Source: Thermophagus sp052400625
GTDB taxonomy: Bacteria > Bacteroidota > Bacteroidia > Bacteroidales > Marinilabiliaceae
Reading direction: 5' to 3' (one strand)
NCBI GenBank assembly: GCA_052400625.1
Contig: JBQTGH010000024.1
Length of the DNA: 26,281 nucleotides
Of the stretch, positions 7,808-15,196 are shown in pieces (positions within the stretch are counted from its first letter, which is position 1; each line of letters opens with the position of its first letter). The position numbers and the translations under genes were made by a program. The notes beneath the pieces are model-generated. The model searched no databases. It saw nothing but the letters and a program-made list of their open reading frames with translations, and was not told the origin of the DNA.

Positions 7808-8456
7808 GATTATTAGATTATTAGATTTTAAGATGCAAGATATAAGATGAGCTTTTTACAGAAATACTTTTTTTTCATTAGCACATTAGCACATCAAATA
7901 CTAGATTATTAGATTTTAAGATGTAAGATTTAAGATGAACATTTTATAGAAATATTTTTTGGATTAGCACATCAAATGCCAGATGTTTAGATTATTAGAT
8001 GTAAGATATAAGATGAATGTTTTACTGAAATATTTTTTTCATCCGTATAATTTTTATCTAAGTTATTGGCTGGATGGAACTCGCATGGCTTTACCAATTT
8101 TATACATGCTCTTTTGTGGCAAAAAGTCGCCATGCTCGTTTCATTAGCAAATCAGCATATCAAATGCCAGATGTTTAGATTATTAGATGTAAGATATAAG
8201 ATGAGCTTTTTACAGAAATACTTTTTTTCATTAGCACATTAGCACATCAAATACTAGATTATTAGATTTTTAGATGTAAGATTTAAGATAAATATTTCAC
8301 AAAAACATCCATTTTATATTAGCAAATCAGCACATCAAATACTAGATATTTAGATTTTTAGATGCAAGATATAAGATGAACATTTTACAGAATTATTTTT
8401 TTGCATCAGTACATTAGCATATTAGCAAATTAGCACATCAACACATTAGCACATCA
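7808..8456 (+). repeat. Six copies of a ~65-110-bp AGATTATT...TTAGCACA repeat, with an insertion
   Basis: Six units start near 7808, 7903, 7981, 8169, 8256 and 8344. Each runs AGATTATTAGAT-like octamers, AAGATGYAAGATWTAAGATG, an AT-rich TTTTACAGAAATA stretch, then ATTAGCACA octamers and ATCAAAT. Units 7808 and 8169 are the closest pair. The second copy of the 81-bp promoter-like repeat (8063-8144) interrupts the series. I see no coding signal on either strand. Confidence 0.8.
8063..8144 (-). repeat. 82-bp dispersed repeat, copy 2 (orphan leader)
   Basis: Close copy of 7520-7600, in the same orientation but with no gene following within 560 bp on the minus strand. Small substitutions remove the TAnnTTTG match present in copy 1. 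Confidence 0.75.
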
Positions 8457-8485
8457 ATCCCCTCAATCTCCTCAATCTCCCCAAT
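8457..8485 (+). repeat. CCTCAATCT nonamer block
   Basis: Three or four degenerate 9-mers (CCTCAATCT, CCTCAATCT, CCCCAATC) join the TTAGCACA block to the inverted octamer array. The same junction, in the same order, is at 11221-11250. Confidence 0.7.
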
Positions 8486-8813
8486 CCTAATAGCCTATCG
8501 ACCTATGGGCCTAATGGCCTATCAACCTAATGGCCTATCGACCTATTAACCTATTAACCTATTGACCTATCGACCTATCGACCTATCGACCTAACCGCCT
8601 ATCGACCTATGGGCCTAATGGCCTATCAACCTAATGGCCTATAGACCTAATGACCTATTAGCCTATCGACCTATCGACCTAATGGCCTATCGACCTAATG
8701 ACCTATTGGCCTATCCACCTATCGACCTAATGACCTATTAGCCTATTGACCTATCGACCTATCGGCCTAACCGCCTATCGACTTATGGGCCTAATGGCCT
8801 ATCAGCCTAGTAG
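8486..8813 (-). repeat. Inverted octamer array, 41 in-phase units
   Basis: Forty-one contiguous 8-bp units (plus-strand form CCTANNNN) over 328 bp with no indel. There is higher-order structure: the run CCTATCGA, CCTATGGG, CCTAATGG, CCTATCAA, CCTAATGG recurs at about units 2-6 and 15-19, and a decayed form is at 37-40. The array is followed by TGG and CCTATTGG, which enters the 3' end of the asparagine synthase gene. Confidence 0.95.
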
Positions 8814-8817
8814 TGGC

Positions 8818-10674
8818 CTATTGGCCTAACCCCCTGATCGTCTCTTCCAGCACCACCAGGGGCCATACCCGGGCGAAGGTAACCGACGGGTCGCCGTGGA
8901 GGAAGCGGTGCCAGAGGTCGAGCACTCCGGGTTCGTAGAACATTGTGCGCTGTGCCAGTGAGCGGATGCGCTGGTCGGCGTAATCGTGCATCACGCCTTT
9001 GAGCCAGTCGCGCCAGGGGAAGACAAAGCCCATTTTGGGGCGGTTGACGATATAGTCGGGTAACAGGTCGGGAAGGCTGTCCACCAATAGTTTTTTGGGA
9101 GTGACGGGGCGCTTAAACATGTCGGGAAGCGATAGGAGATACTCTACCAGCTCATGATCGAGGAACGGGACACGTACTTCCAGCGCATGGGCCATACTCA
9201 TCTGGTCGCTGTCGCGCAGCAACACATTCTGCATGTAGGTTGTCATCTCTGCTACGGAGACGCGCGACAAAACGTCTTCCACCTCGTTTATTCCATTCTT
9301 TCTCAGCCATTGCACCGGATTGTGAGGTGGCAATATTTGTCGACTGAAAATTTGTGCCAGCTGATGGTCCATCAGTGCCTGCCGGGATATGGCGTAGGCT
9401 TCTTCGAAGTTGAAGTTTTCCATCTCCAGCAGACGTCTTATCTTGGCAGATGCCACCCCCGGCTTGAGGGTGGTTAAGGTACGACCGGCCATGGTTCGCA
9501 AGAGGCGGGGAAGGCGCCACAGGGCTTTCCGTTGATGCAGCATCGCCATACGGTTGAAGATGGCATATCCCCCAAAGATTTCGTCGCCGCCCAGTCCGGA
9601 GAGGGCCATGGTGATACCGGCCTCTTTGGTCACCTTGGAGACCACCCAGGTGTTGGGGCCGTCGCCACTGGGATGGTCCATGGCTGTCAAGGCATCGGGA
9701 AGCATCTGCAGGAAGTCTTCCGGCTTGAGATGAATCTCATGGTGGTTGGTCTTGTGCATGTTGGCTACATACCGGGCATAGGGCGCTTCGGAAAAGTCGC
9801 CTTCCGAAAAGGTGATGTTGAAAGTATCAATCTTATTCCCCGAGACGTGTGCCATGGCACCCACCACCGCACTGGAGTCGATGCCGCCCGACAGGAAAGC
9901 ACCGAACGGAACGTCGGCCACCAGGCGGCGCTCCACAGCCTGAAAAAAACGTTGACGCACCTCTTGCTTCACCGCTTCATAACTGGCCGGTGCTTGGCGC
10001 TCTTGCTTAAAGGCCGACCAGTAGGTCGCTGTTTCTAGATGGTTCGATTGCAGATTATAACTCAGAATGGTTCCCGGCACCATCATGAAAACATCGGTCA
10101 GAATGGTGGCCGGAGCCTGAACGGTTTGATACCTCAGAAAGTCAACCACCCCATCTTCATCCACCTGTGGCGTAAATAAGCCCGAACTTTTCAGTGCGCG
10201 GATCTCTGACGAGAAGCAAAACCCCTTCTCGCCGTGATGCCAATAGAGGGGTTTGATGCCCATCCGGTCGCGAACCAGCGTAAGGGTCGTTTCCTGTTTG
10301 TCCCACACGGCGATGGCAAACATGCCGTTGAACAGTTCCACACATTTGTCGCCCATCTCAGACCAGGCAGCCAATACCACCTCACTGTCGGTTTGTGAGC
10401 GATAGGGATACCGGAAGCGGGACCTTAGCTCGCGGTAGTTGTAGATCTCCCCGTTAAAGACCATCACATAACGGCCGCATGCCGACGTCATGGGCTGATG
10501 ACCCAGCGGCGACAGGTCGATGATGGAAAGTCGACGGTGTCCCAGGGCGGCCGGGCCCTCCTCCCAACATCCTTCATCGTCGGGACCACGATGTGCCAGC
10601 CGGCTGTTCATGGTCTTTATCCGGGCTTCTTTATCGTCTATGGTTCTGGATATGATTCCGTTTATTCCGCACAT
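8818..10674 (-). CDS. asnB: Asparagine synthase (glutamine-hydrolysing) family amidotransferase
   Basis: A 618-residue protein with both halves of the family. The N-terminal class II glutaminase begins MCGINGI with catalytic Cys2, then RLAHRGPDDEG (25-35) and NGEIYNY (74-80). The C-terminal AMP-forming synthetase has the PP-loop LSGGIDSS (261-268). The family converts Asp to Asn with Gln and ATP; members in polysaccharide clusters are thought to amidate uronic acids, as proposed for WbpS. Because wecC in this locus makes UDP-ManNAcA, a ManNAcA amide is a plausible product, but this is inference. The final LGQ and TAG are encoded by TTAGGCCAATAG from the octamer array downstream. Another array begins about 10 bp upstream of the ATG. 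GC content is clearly higher than in the 14-20 kb genes. Confidence 0.92.
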   Translation of the reverse strand: MCGINGIISRTIDDKEARIKTMNSRLAHRGPDDEGCWEEGPAALGHRRLSIIDLSPLGHQPMTSACGRYVMVFNGEIYNYRELRSRFRYPYRSQTDSEVVLAAWSEMGDKCVELFNGMFAIAVWDKQETTLTLVRDRMGIKPLYWHHGEKGFCFSSEIRALKSSGLFTPQVDEDGVVDFLRYQTVQAPATILTDVFMMVPGTILSYNLQSNHLETATYWSAFKQERQAPASYEAVKQEVRQRFFQAVERRLVADVPFGAFLSGGIDSSAVVGAMAHVSGNKIDTFNITFSEGDFSEAPYARYVANMHKTNHHEIHLKPEDFLQMLPDALTAMDHPSGDGPNTWVVSKVTKEAGITMALSGLGGDEIFGGYAIFNRMAMLHQRKALWRLPRLLRTMAGRTLTTLKPGVASAKIRRLLEMENFNFEEAYAISRQALMDHQLAQIFSRQILPPHNPVQWLRKNGINEVEDVLSRVSVAEMTTYMQNVLLRDSDQMSMAHALEVRVPFLDHELVEYLLSLPDMFKRPVTPKKLLVDSLPDLLPDYIVNRPKMGFVFPWRDWLKGVMHDYADQRIRSLAQRTMFYEPGVLDLWHRFLHGDPSVTFARVWPLVVLEETIRGLGQ

Positions 10675-10684
10675 AATCTTGATA

Positions 10685-10732
10685 GGCTAATAGGCCATTA
10701 GGCCGATAGGTCAATAGACTGATAGGCTATTT
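10685..10732 (+). repeat. GGNNNNTA octamer array, 6 units
   Basis: GGCTAATA, GGCCATTA, GGCCGATA, GGTCAATA, GACTGATA and the closing GGCTATTT. It starts 10 bp upstream of the asnB start codon, leaving no room for a conventional promoter between array and gene. Confidence 0.88.
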
Positions 10733-10860
10733 ATATCTACTTTATTTCTATCTAAATCTAATTAAATCTACCATATTTCCATTTATATCCACTTATATCC
10801 TTTTGTTAATTCTGACTTCCGGCCTCTGTTCTACCGTACTGTCGCCGCTCTGCGGCTCTA
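10733..10860 (+). repeat. TATATC / CTTCTGR composite module
   Basis: ATATCTACTTTATTTCTA, AATCTAATTAAATC, CATTTATATCCAC and TTATATCC blocks precede CTGACTTCCGGCCTCTG. A short GCCGC/GCGGC hairpin near 10848-10860 separates it from the next array. Confidence 0.6.
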
Positions 10861-10863
10861 TTA

Positions 10864-10959
10864 GGCCAATAGACTAATAGGCCGATAGGTCAATAGGCCG
10901 ATAGGCTGTTAGGCTACTAGGCCATTAGGCCGTTAGGTCAATAGGCTGATAGGCTATTT
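10864..10959 (+). repeat. GGNNNNTA octamer array, 12 units
   Basis: Twelve in-phase units, including GGCCGATA and GGTCAATA (twice each), closing again with GGCTATTT before TATATCTACTTATATC. Confidence 0.9.
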
Positions 10960-10993
10960 ATATCTACTTATATCTTTTAATTATCAGCTTTTT

Positions 10994-11086
10994 ACACTGT
11001 GTTGCACTGTGACATCCTCTGTGATACTCTGTGTAATTTAATATTTCACAGTGTCACACAGTGGTAGCACAGTGTATCACAGAGTG
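10994..11086. repeat. Long imperfect palindrome of CACTGTG decamers
   Basis: The left arm (10994-11035) has four degenerate ~10-bp repeats of CACTGTG type. The right arm (11046-11086) has the complementary CACAGTG/CACAGAG series. The centre is AATTTAATATT. The arms could form a hairpin of about 40 bp. Confidence 0.65.
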
Positions 11087-11092
11087 CTATCA

Positions 11093-11116
11093 GGCTATTA
11101 GGCCGATAGACTATTT
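11093..11116 (+). repeat. GGNNNNTA octamer array, 3 units
   Basis: GGCTATTA, GGCCGATA and GACTATTT, followed by ATATCCACTTTATTTC. A minimal version of the array-then-module order. Confidence 0.7.
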
Positions 11117-11249
11117 ATATCCACTTTATTTCTATTTATATCCACTTATATCCTTTAATTATTTCCGGCTTCTGGCTTCTGACTTCTGGCCTCTAATATC
11201 ATCAGCACATTAGCACATCAATCCCCTCAATCCCTTCAATCTCCTCAAT
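11117..11249 (+). repeat. TATATC, CTTCTGR, TTAGCACA and CCTCAATCT modules in series
   Basis: TATATCCACTTTATTTC and TTATATCC blocks, then heptamers CTTCTGG, CTTCTGA, CTTCTGG (about 11169-11189), ATTAGCACATCA, and CCTCAATC-type nonamers up to 11249. This is the fullest copy of the intergenic series; it ends directly at an inverted octamer array. Confidence 0.65.
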
Positions 11250-11345
11250 CCTAATAGCCTATCGACCTATCGGCCTATCAACCTATCGGCCTAATGGCCT
11301 AATGGCCTACCGACCTAATGACCTAATGGCCTATTGGCCTAACCG
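11250..11345 (-). repeat. Inverted octamer array, 12 units, overlapping a gene end
   Basis: Twelve in-phase units from CCTAATAG to CCTAACCG. Units from 11322 on lie inside the GT gene and encode its last residues and stop. The opening words (CCTAATAG, CCTATCGA) match the opening of the 8486 array. Confidence 0.93.
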
Positions 11346-12366
11346 CCTGCTCTGCCCACATCTTTGGCGTGTAGCTCATGCCCAGTCGGTGACTGTGGTG
11401 AGCCATGGCCTGCAGCTCATCATCGCTCAGCGACATCATTCGTTTCAGGGCCTTTTTTAAGTCGTCGATGCTTTCATTTTGGAAGAGAAAGCCATTCTTG
11501 TCTTCCTGCAGGAAGCGGGTGGCAGCACCTATGGCCGACGAGCAGATCATGGGAAAGCCGGCGGCCGCCATCTCATGGACTACCACTCCCCATGGCTCGA
11601 AGCGGCTGGGGAGGACAAAGACGCCCGCACCCTTCAGCGTCTCTTTCAACTCATGGGGCTGAAGAAATCCTAGATGTTTTATCTTAGGGTGCGTGGGACG
11701 CTGATCGAACAACTCGCCCGTGCCGGCACACCACAGCTCCCAGTCGTTGGGTGTCTCCTCCTGTAGCGCCATGAAGGCCGGAAAGAGTAGGTCTAACCCC
11801 TTTTGGCTGACATAGCGCCCCACATAGACCAGCGTGCGCGGATAGGGCGAGGCCTCGCAACGGTCGGCGGCGGCCGATGAGAAGAGATCCACATCGGCGC
11901 AGTAGAAGCCTTCGAAGATGTGGTGAGACCGAAACCCCAGTTTCAAGGCATATTGCTTCTGCGGCGCACCCGGCACCCAGGCATGCGAAAAGTAACGATG
12001 GAGCAGGAGTGGAGCGGCCAGACGCATCACCTGCTGACGCGCCGTGCCATGCCAGTGGTTGTCCATGCTCAGCACCGTGGGGATGCCTCCCTTAAAACGA
12101 CGGCATACTTTCAGGTAACCCTTATCCACCCATCCGCTGGTGATGATGATATCCGGCTGTATCGATAAAGCCAGATCCACCAATTGTGGGGTGGTGTATT
12201 CGCGACGCTCGTATATGTGTACCCCTTCCGGAAAAGAAAACTGAAACGGTGCTTCCCGATTGACAGGCCACCGCACAATATGTACCGTATGGCCCCGGCG
12301 AACCAGTTCGCGCACCCCCGACAGAAAGTAGGATGCCAACTCGGTATATTGAAACAGTATGGTCAT
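11323..12366 (-). CDS. Glycosyltransferase family 4 (GT-B)
   Basis: A 347-residue GT4-type enzyme. The N-terminal domain (MTILFQYTELASYFLSGV) is followed by a linker and a C-terminal donor domain with YVGRYVSQKGLDLL (181-194) and the EX7E motif E257-PWGVVVH-E265, then MAAAGFP. It is expected to transfer one sugar of the repeat unit; specificity is not visible. The final AVRPIGH and the TAG are read from octamer units, in a different frame from that used in asnB and the 6347 GT gene. It is flanked by opposite-facing arrays (11250-11345 and 12406-12645). The start ATG at 12366 fits the usual beginning of the family. Confidence 0.87.
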   Translation of the reverse strand: MTILFQYTELASYFLSGVRELVRRGHTVHIVRWPVNREAPFQFSFPEGVHIYERREYTTPQLVDLALSIQPDIIITSGWVDKGYLKVCRRFKGGIPTVLSMDNHWHGTARQQVMRLAAPLLLHRYFSHAWVPGAPQKQYALKLGFRSHHIFEGFYCADVDLFSSAAADRCEASPYPRTLVYVGRYVSQKGLDLLFPAFMALQEETPNDWELWCAGTGELFDQRPTHPKIKHLGFLQPHELKETLKGAGVFVLPSRFEPWGVVVHEMAAAGFPMICSSAIGAATRFLQEDKNGFLFQNESIDDLKKALKRMMSLSDDELQAMAHHSHRLGMSYTPKMWAEQAVRPIGH

Positions 12367-12405
12367 GGTTGGTGTTGAGTAGTTGGTTTTTAGTTTTTAG
12401 TATTA

Positions 12406-12645
12406 GGCCACCAGGCCATTAGGTCATTAGGTCAATAGGCTAATAGGTCAATAGGTCATTAGGTCATTAGGTCAATAGGTTAATAGGTCGATAGGTCATT
12501 AGGTCAATAGGTCGATAGGTCAATAGGCAAATAGGTCAATAGGTCAATAGGTCAATAGGTCAATAGGCAAATAGGTCAATAGGTCAATAGGTCAATAGGT
12601 CAATAGGTCAATAGGTCAATAGGTCAATAGGCTGTTAGGTTATTT
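12406..12645 (+). repeat. GGNNNNTA octamer array, 30 units, homogenised
   Basis: Thirty contiguous in-phase octamers. Sixteen are GGTCAATA, mostly in a run at the right half, and four are GGTCATTA. The low word diversity contrasts with 5654-5877 and 8486-8813 and suggests recent local expansion. It lies upstream of the GT at 12366. Confidence 0.95.
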
Positions 12646-12722
12646 ATATCTACTTTGTATCTTTATTTCAACTTATATCCTCTGGTTATTTCTGACTTCT
12701 GGCCTCTGGCTTCTGACCTCTA
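12646..12722 (+). repeat. TATATC / CTTCTGR composite module
   Basis: ATATCTACTTTGTATC and CTTATATCC blocks, then CTGACTTCTGGCCTCTGGC heptamers. It ends about 12 bp before the stop codon of the O-antigen ligase gene. Confidence 0.6.
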
Positions 12723-12734
12723 ATCCCATCATTT

Positions 12735-14024
12735 TTAGCCGTCTGAAGTGAAAAACTTCTCATTCCCCAGCAAACTTAGGATGATGACCAGCACAATGGT
12801 AAAGGGGTTAAGGGAGGCGGTCAGCCACGATTCAACCGATATGGAGATCAGCATGCCAAAAAGCAGGGCCCAGACCAGCGGGGTGTGGCGAGATGCCCTG
12901 ATGAAGGCCGTCAACCAACCAACACAAAACAAAACGAGGCCCACCAGTCCTGTATTCATCCACATGGTGAGCCAGCTGTTGTGCACATTGCCCTGGTGAC
13001 CGTGACGTTCGAAATAGTCCTGATATGAGGCCAATACATGTTCATCAAAAGTGAATCCGTGACTGAACCAATAATTTTTTTGAATGTTCTCCCATGCTAC
13101 CTCTGCTACCACCACTCTTCCGGAACCTGTTTCCAATGTTTCCAGCCGAAAATAATCGGCCAGGCCTAAGGAGGTGACGATGGTTTCGAAATTGGCGAGG
13201 ATAATCTGGTAAGAGACAAACAAAAGGGTCATGACAATAAAGCCCATCACTGGATCTCGTTTGATTAAAAACCAGGCGGCCACAAAAAGGGCAGTGGAAA
13301 AGAGTCCGCCCCGGGAGCCGGCCATGACCAGAGACAGGAGTATGATAATATAGACAAAGATGATCTGGCCTTTGGTAAATAGATCCCGATGGAAATATTG
13401 TATTATGGTGAACAATACCGTGAAGATAAATCCGTATATGCCCATTCCGTTGGGGTTGCCCAGAAGGCCCGAGAAACGCTCGCCTTTGAAGATGACAAAG
13501 CCGGGTGACAGGAAACGCAACGCAATGCCGGTGCTTAAGATAATGACGCCCACCATCACCAGGTGGTAAAGAAAACGGTCGCGCTCATAGGTCAACAGCA
13601 GATCAACCAACGGGGGAATTACCGTGAGAAGCAAAATATACGACACGGTTTTCTGAAAGCCCGTAAAACCTACCGGGCTGCCAACGAGGGATATGAAGGC
13701 TACAAGAAAAAACGGAATAAAAGGTTTGACAAACCTTATTGGATCCTTTTCTATCTTGGGCATTAATATAAAAAGGTAAGCCATTGCCAGCATCATCACT
13801 GTTTTTAAATTTTTGGCGAAACCAAAAATGTACTGTCGGCTGTCACTTAATGTTAATATCACCCACAACCCTAAAAGTATCCAAAGCCATTCTCCCTTGT
13901 TGCGAAGAAATAACATATGAAGCGGCACTACCACATAGACCAGAGGACCGGTAAAGATGCCCAAGGTCACCCAGAACAGCAGCGTTAAATAGTTCTTCTT
14001 TTCGTACAGGAGTTCTGTTAGCAT
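12735..14024 (-). CDS. O-antigen ligase / polymerase (Wzy/WaaL-like) membrane protein
   Basis: A 429-residue polytopic inner-membrane protein, with about ten hydrophobic segments by eye, that would polymerise repeat units or ligate glycan to its acceptor on the periplasmic side. Family features are RFSGLLGNPNGMG (183-195), AGSRGG (235-240), SGR (301-303), and a large loop with VHNSW (347-351) before further membrane spans. Polymerase and ligase cannot be separated by sequence alone. It follows the GT2 gene with a 206-bp gap that holds a possible promoter and two remnant octamers. It is the last gene before the repeat-rich half; its TAA stop is not supplied by a repeat, unlike its downstream neighbours. 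Confidence 0.85.
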   Translation of the reverse strand: MLTELLYEKKNYLTLLFWVTLGIFTGPLVYVVVPLHMLFLRNKGEWLWILLGLWVILTLSDSRQYIFGFAKNLKTVMMLAMAYLFILMPKIEKDPIRFVKPFIPFFLVAFISLVGSPVGFTGFQKTVSYILLLTVIPPLVDLLLTYERDRFLYHLVMVGVIILSTGIALRFLSPGFVIFKGERFSGLLGNPNGMGIYGFIFTVLFTIIQYFHRDLFTKGQIIFVYIIILLSLVMAGSRGGLFSTALFVAAWFLIKRDPVMGFIVMTLLFVSYQIILANFETIVTSLGLADYFRLETLETGSGRVVVAEVAWENIQKNYWFSHGFTFDEHVLASYQDYFERHGHQGNVHNSWLTMWMNTGLVGLVLFCVGWLTAFIRASRHTPLVWALLFGMLISISVESWLTASLNPFTIVLVIILSLLGNEKFFTSDG

Positions 14025-14100
14025 TAACGTGGATATTGGTTTTCTTGTGGCAAAGAAAAGAAATTTTGATGGGGCGATCGGAATTTTTGGAGGGTTTTTC

Positions 14101-14108
14101 CAAAAATA
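14101..14108 (-). promoter_or_regulatory. Possible -7 element upstream of the ligase gene
   Basis: Reads TATTTTTG on the minus strand (TAnnTTTG), about 75 bp before the ATG at 14024. No convincing -33 element. The gene may equally be read from the upstream operon. Confidence 0.3.
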
Positions 14109-14203
14109 ACTTAATATTTTAAAGGTCTTGCATCGTAGTAAAGTGATGGATATTTTAATATCTTGAAGTAATTGTGTATAAACTATTCAGTAAGGAAATA
14201 GTT

Positions 14204-14219
14204 GTTAATAGGTCGATAA
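14204..14219 (+). repeat. Two remnant octamers
   Basis: TGTTAATA and GGTCGATA in phase, followed by AATAATAG. They are the last octamer units before the compact AT-rich operon begins. Confidence 0.45.
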
Positions 14220-14230
14220 ATAATAGTTTT

Positions 14231-15196
14231 TTAGTTTTTGGGGGAGATAATTCGGTTTTTAAAGAATTCTTGATATAGTCGTAAAACTAATTTTGCGACC
14301 ATTTTATTACGCACAAACGTGGCCAAAAATTTACCTTTAATTTGAAAAGTTTTGATAATGTATTCTGCTTGGAGATCTATTTGTTTCTTTGAACCGACCG
14401 AAACTGTTACGAGATAAATATAAATGAATCTTTTTAGAAAAAGTTTTTTTATTGTACTGTCATTTTTCCCTTTCTCTACTATCAAATCAAAAATTTTTTT
14501 GTGGCCTATGAATTTACTCCATATGATATCCGGTTTTCTGTCTGTTTTTCCAATGTTTCCTTTATGGTGAACTCTAAAATTGGAATGAACGTTGTCAATA
14601 AAAAAAGTTTTTGCACCCATTAGAATATATCGAATGCTAAGTTCCCAATCCTGGTTTATAAGGAGTGATTCATCCCAGCCACCAAATTTTTCTATTACGG
14701 TTCTTCGGTATAATGCACACATTGTTTGGTAGGAAAAATTAAAATAATCACTGGAATTCCCGGCAAGAGGTTTCCCCCAATAATTATCGATTAAATTACC
14801 TTGTTCATCAATATATTGAGCTTTGGAATAAACATAGTTGAATTCAGTATGCTTTTTTAGAAAATCTACTTCTGTTTCGATTTTTGTTGGAAGTAAAACG
14901 TCGTCGGAATCAAAAAACTGAATATATTCGCCTTGACTTAATTGATAGCCAAGGTTCCTGGCAGCAGGAGCACCTTTTTTTGTATTTCTGATTGTTTGAA
15001 TGTGAAAATTTTTTGAAAGAGGATTGTTTTGAATTATGTAATTAATTTTATCAAATTCATCCTTTGAAGAACCGTCATCAACTACAATTATTTCAATGGG
15101 CCTATAGGTTTGACTTACAACTGAGTTAAAAGCAATGGAAAATAAATTGCTTCTGTTCTTTACAGGAATTATGACAGAAACCAAATCCTTAATCAT
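14231..15196 (-). CDS. Glycosyltransferase family 2 (GT-A)
   Basis: A 321-residue inverting GT2-type enzyme. It starts MIKDLVSVIIPVKNR, then IIVVDDGSS (36-44) for nucleotide binding, KKGAPAARNLG (73-83), and the metal-binding DSDD (96-99, the DXD equivalent). The W-E-L region QDWELSIRYI is the usual acceptor-side motif. It would add one sugar at the cytoplasmic face. Its ATG overlaps the TGA of the upstream GT gene as ATGA, suggesting translational coupling. It is AT-rich like the rest of the 14-20 kb genes. Confidence 0.88.
   Translation of the reverse strand: MIKDLVSVIIPVKNRSNLFSIAFNSVVSQTYRPIEIIVVDDGSSKDEFDKINYIIQNNPLSKNFHIQTIRNTKKGAPAARNLGYQLSQGEYIQFFDSDDVLLPTKIETEVDFLKKHTEFNYVYSKAQYIDEQGNLIDNYWGKPLAGNSSDYFNFSYQTMCALYRRTVIEKFGGWDESLLINQDWELSIRYILMGAKTFFIDNVHSNFRVHHKGNIGKTDRKPDIIWSKFIGHKKIFDLIVEKGKNDSTIKKLFLKRFIYIYLVTVSVGSKKQIDLQAEYIIKTFQIKGKFLATFVRNKMVAKLVLRLYQEFFKNRIISPKN

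Noticed and set aside
8486..8813. CRISPR-like array
   Set aside because: Units are 8 bp with no spacers and no cas genes nearby; it is a continuous degenerate tandem repeat.
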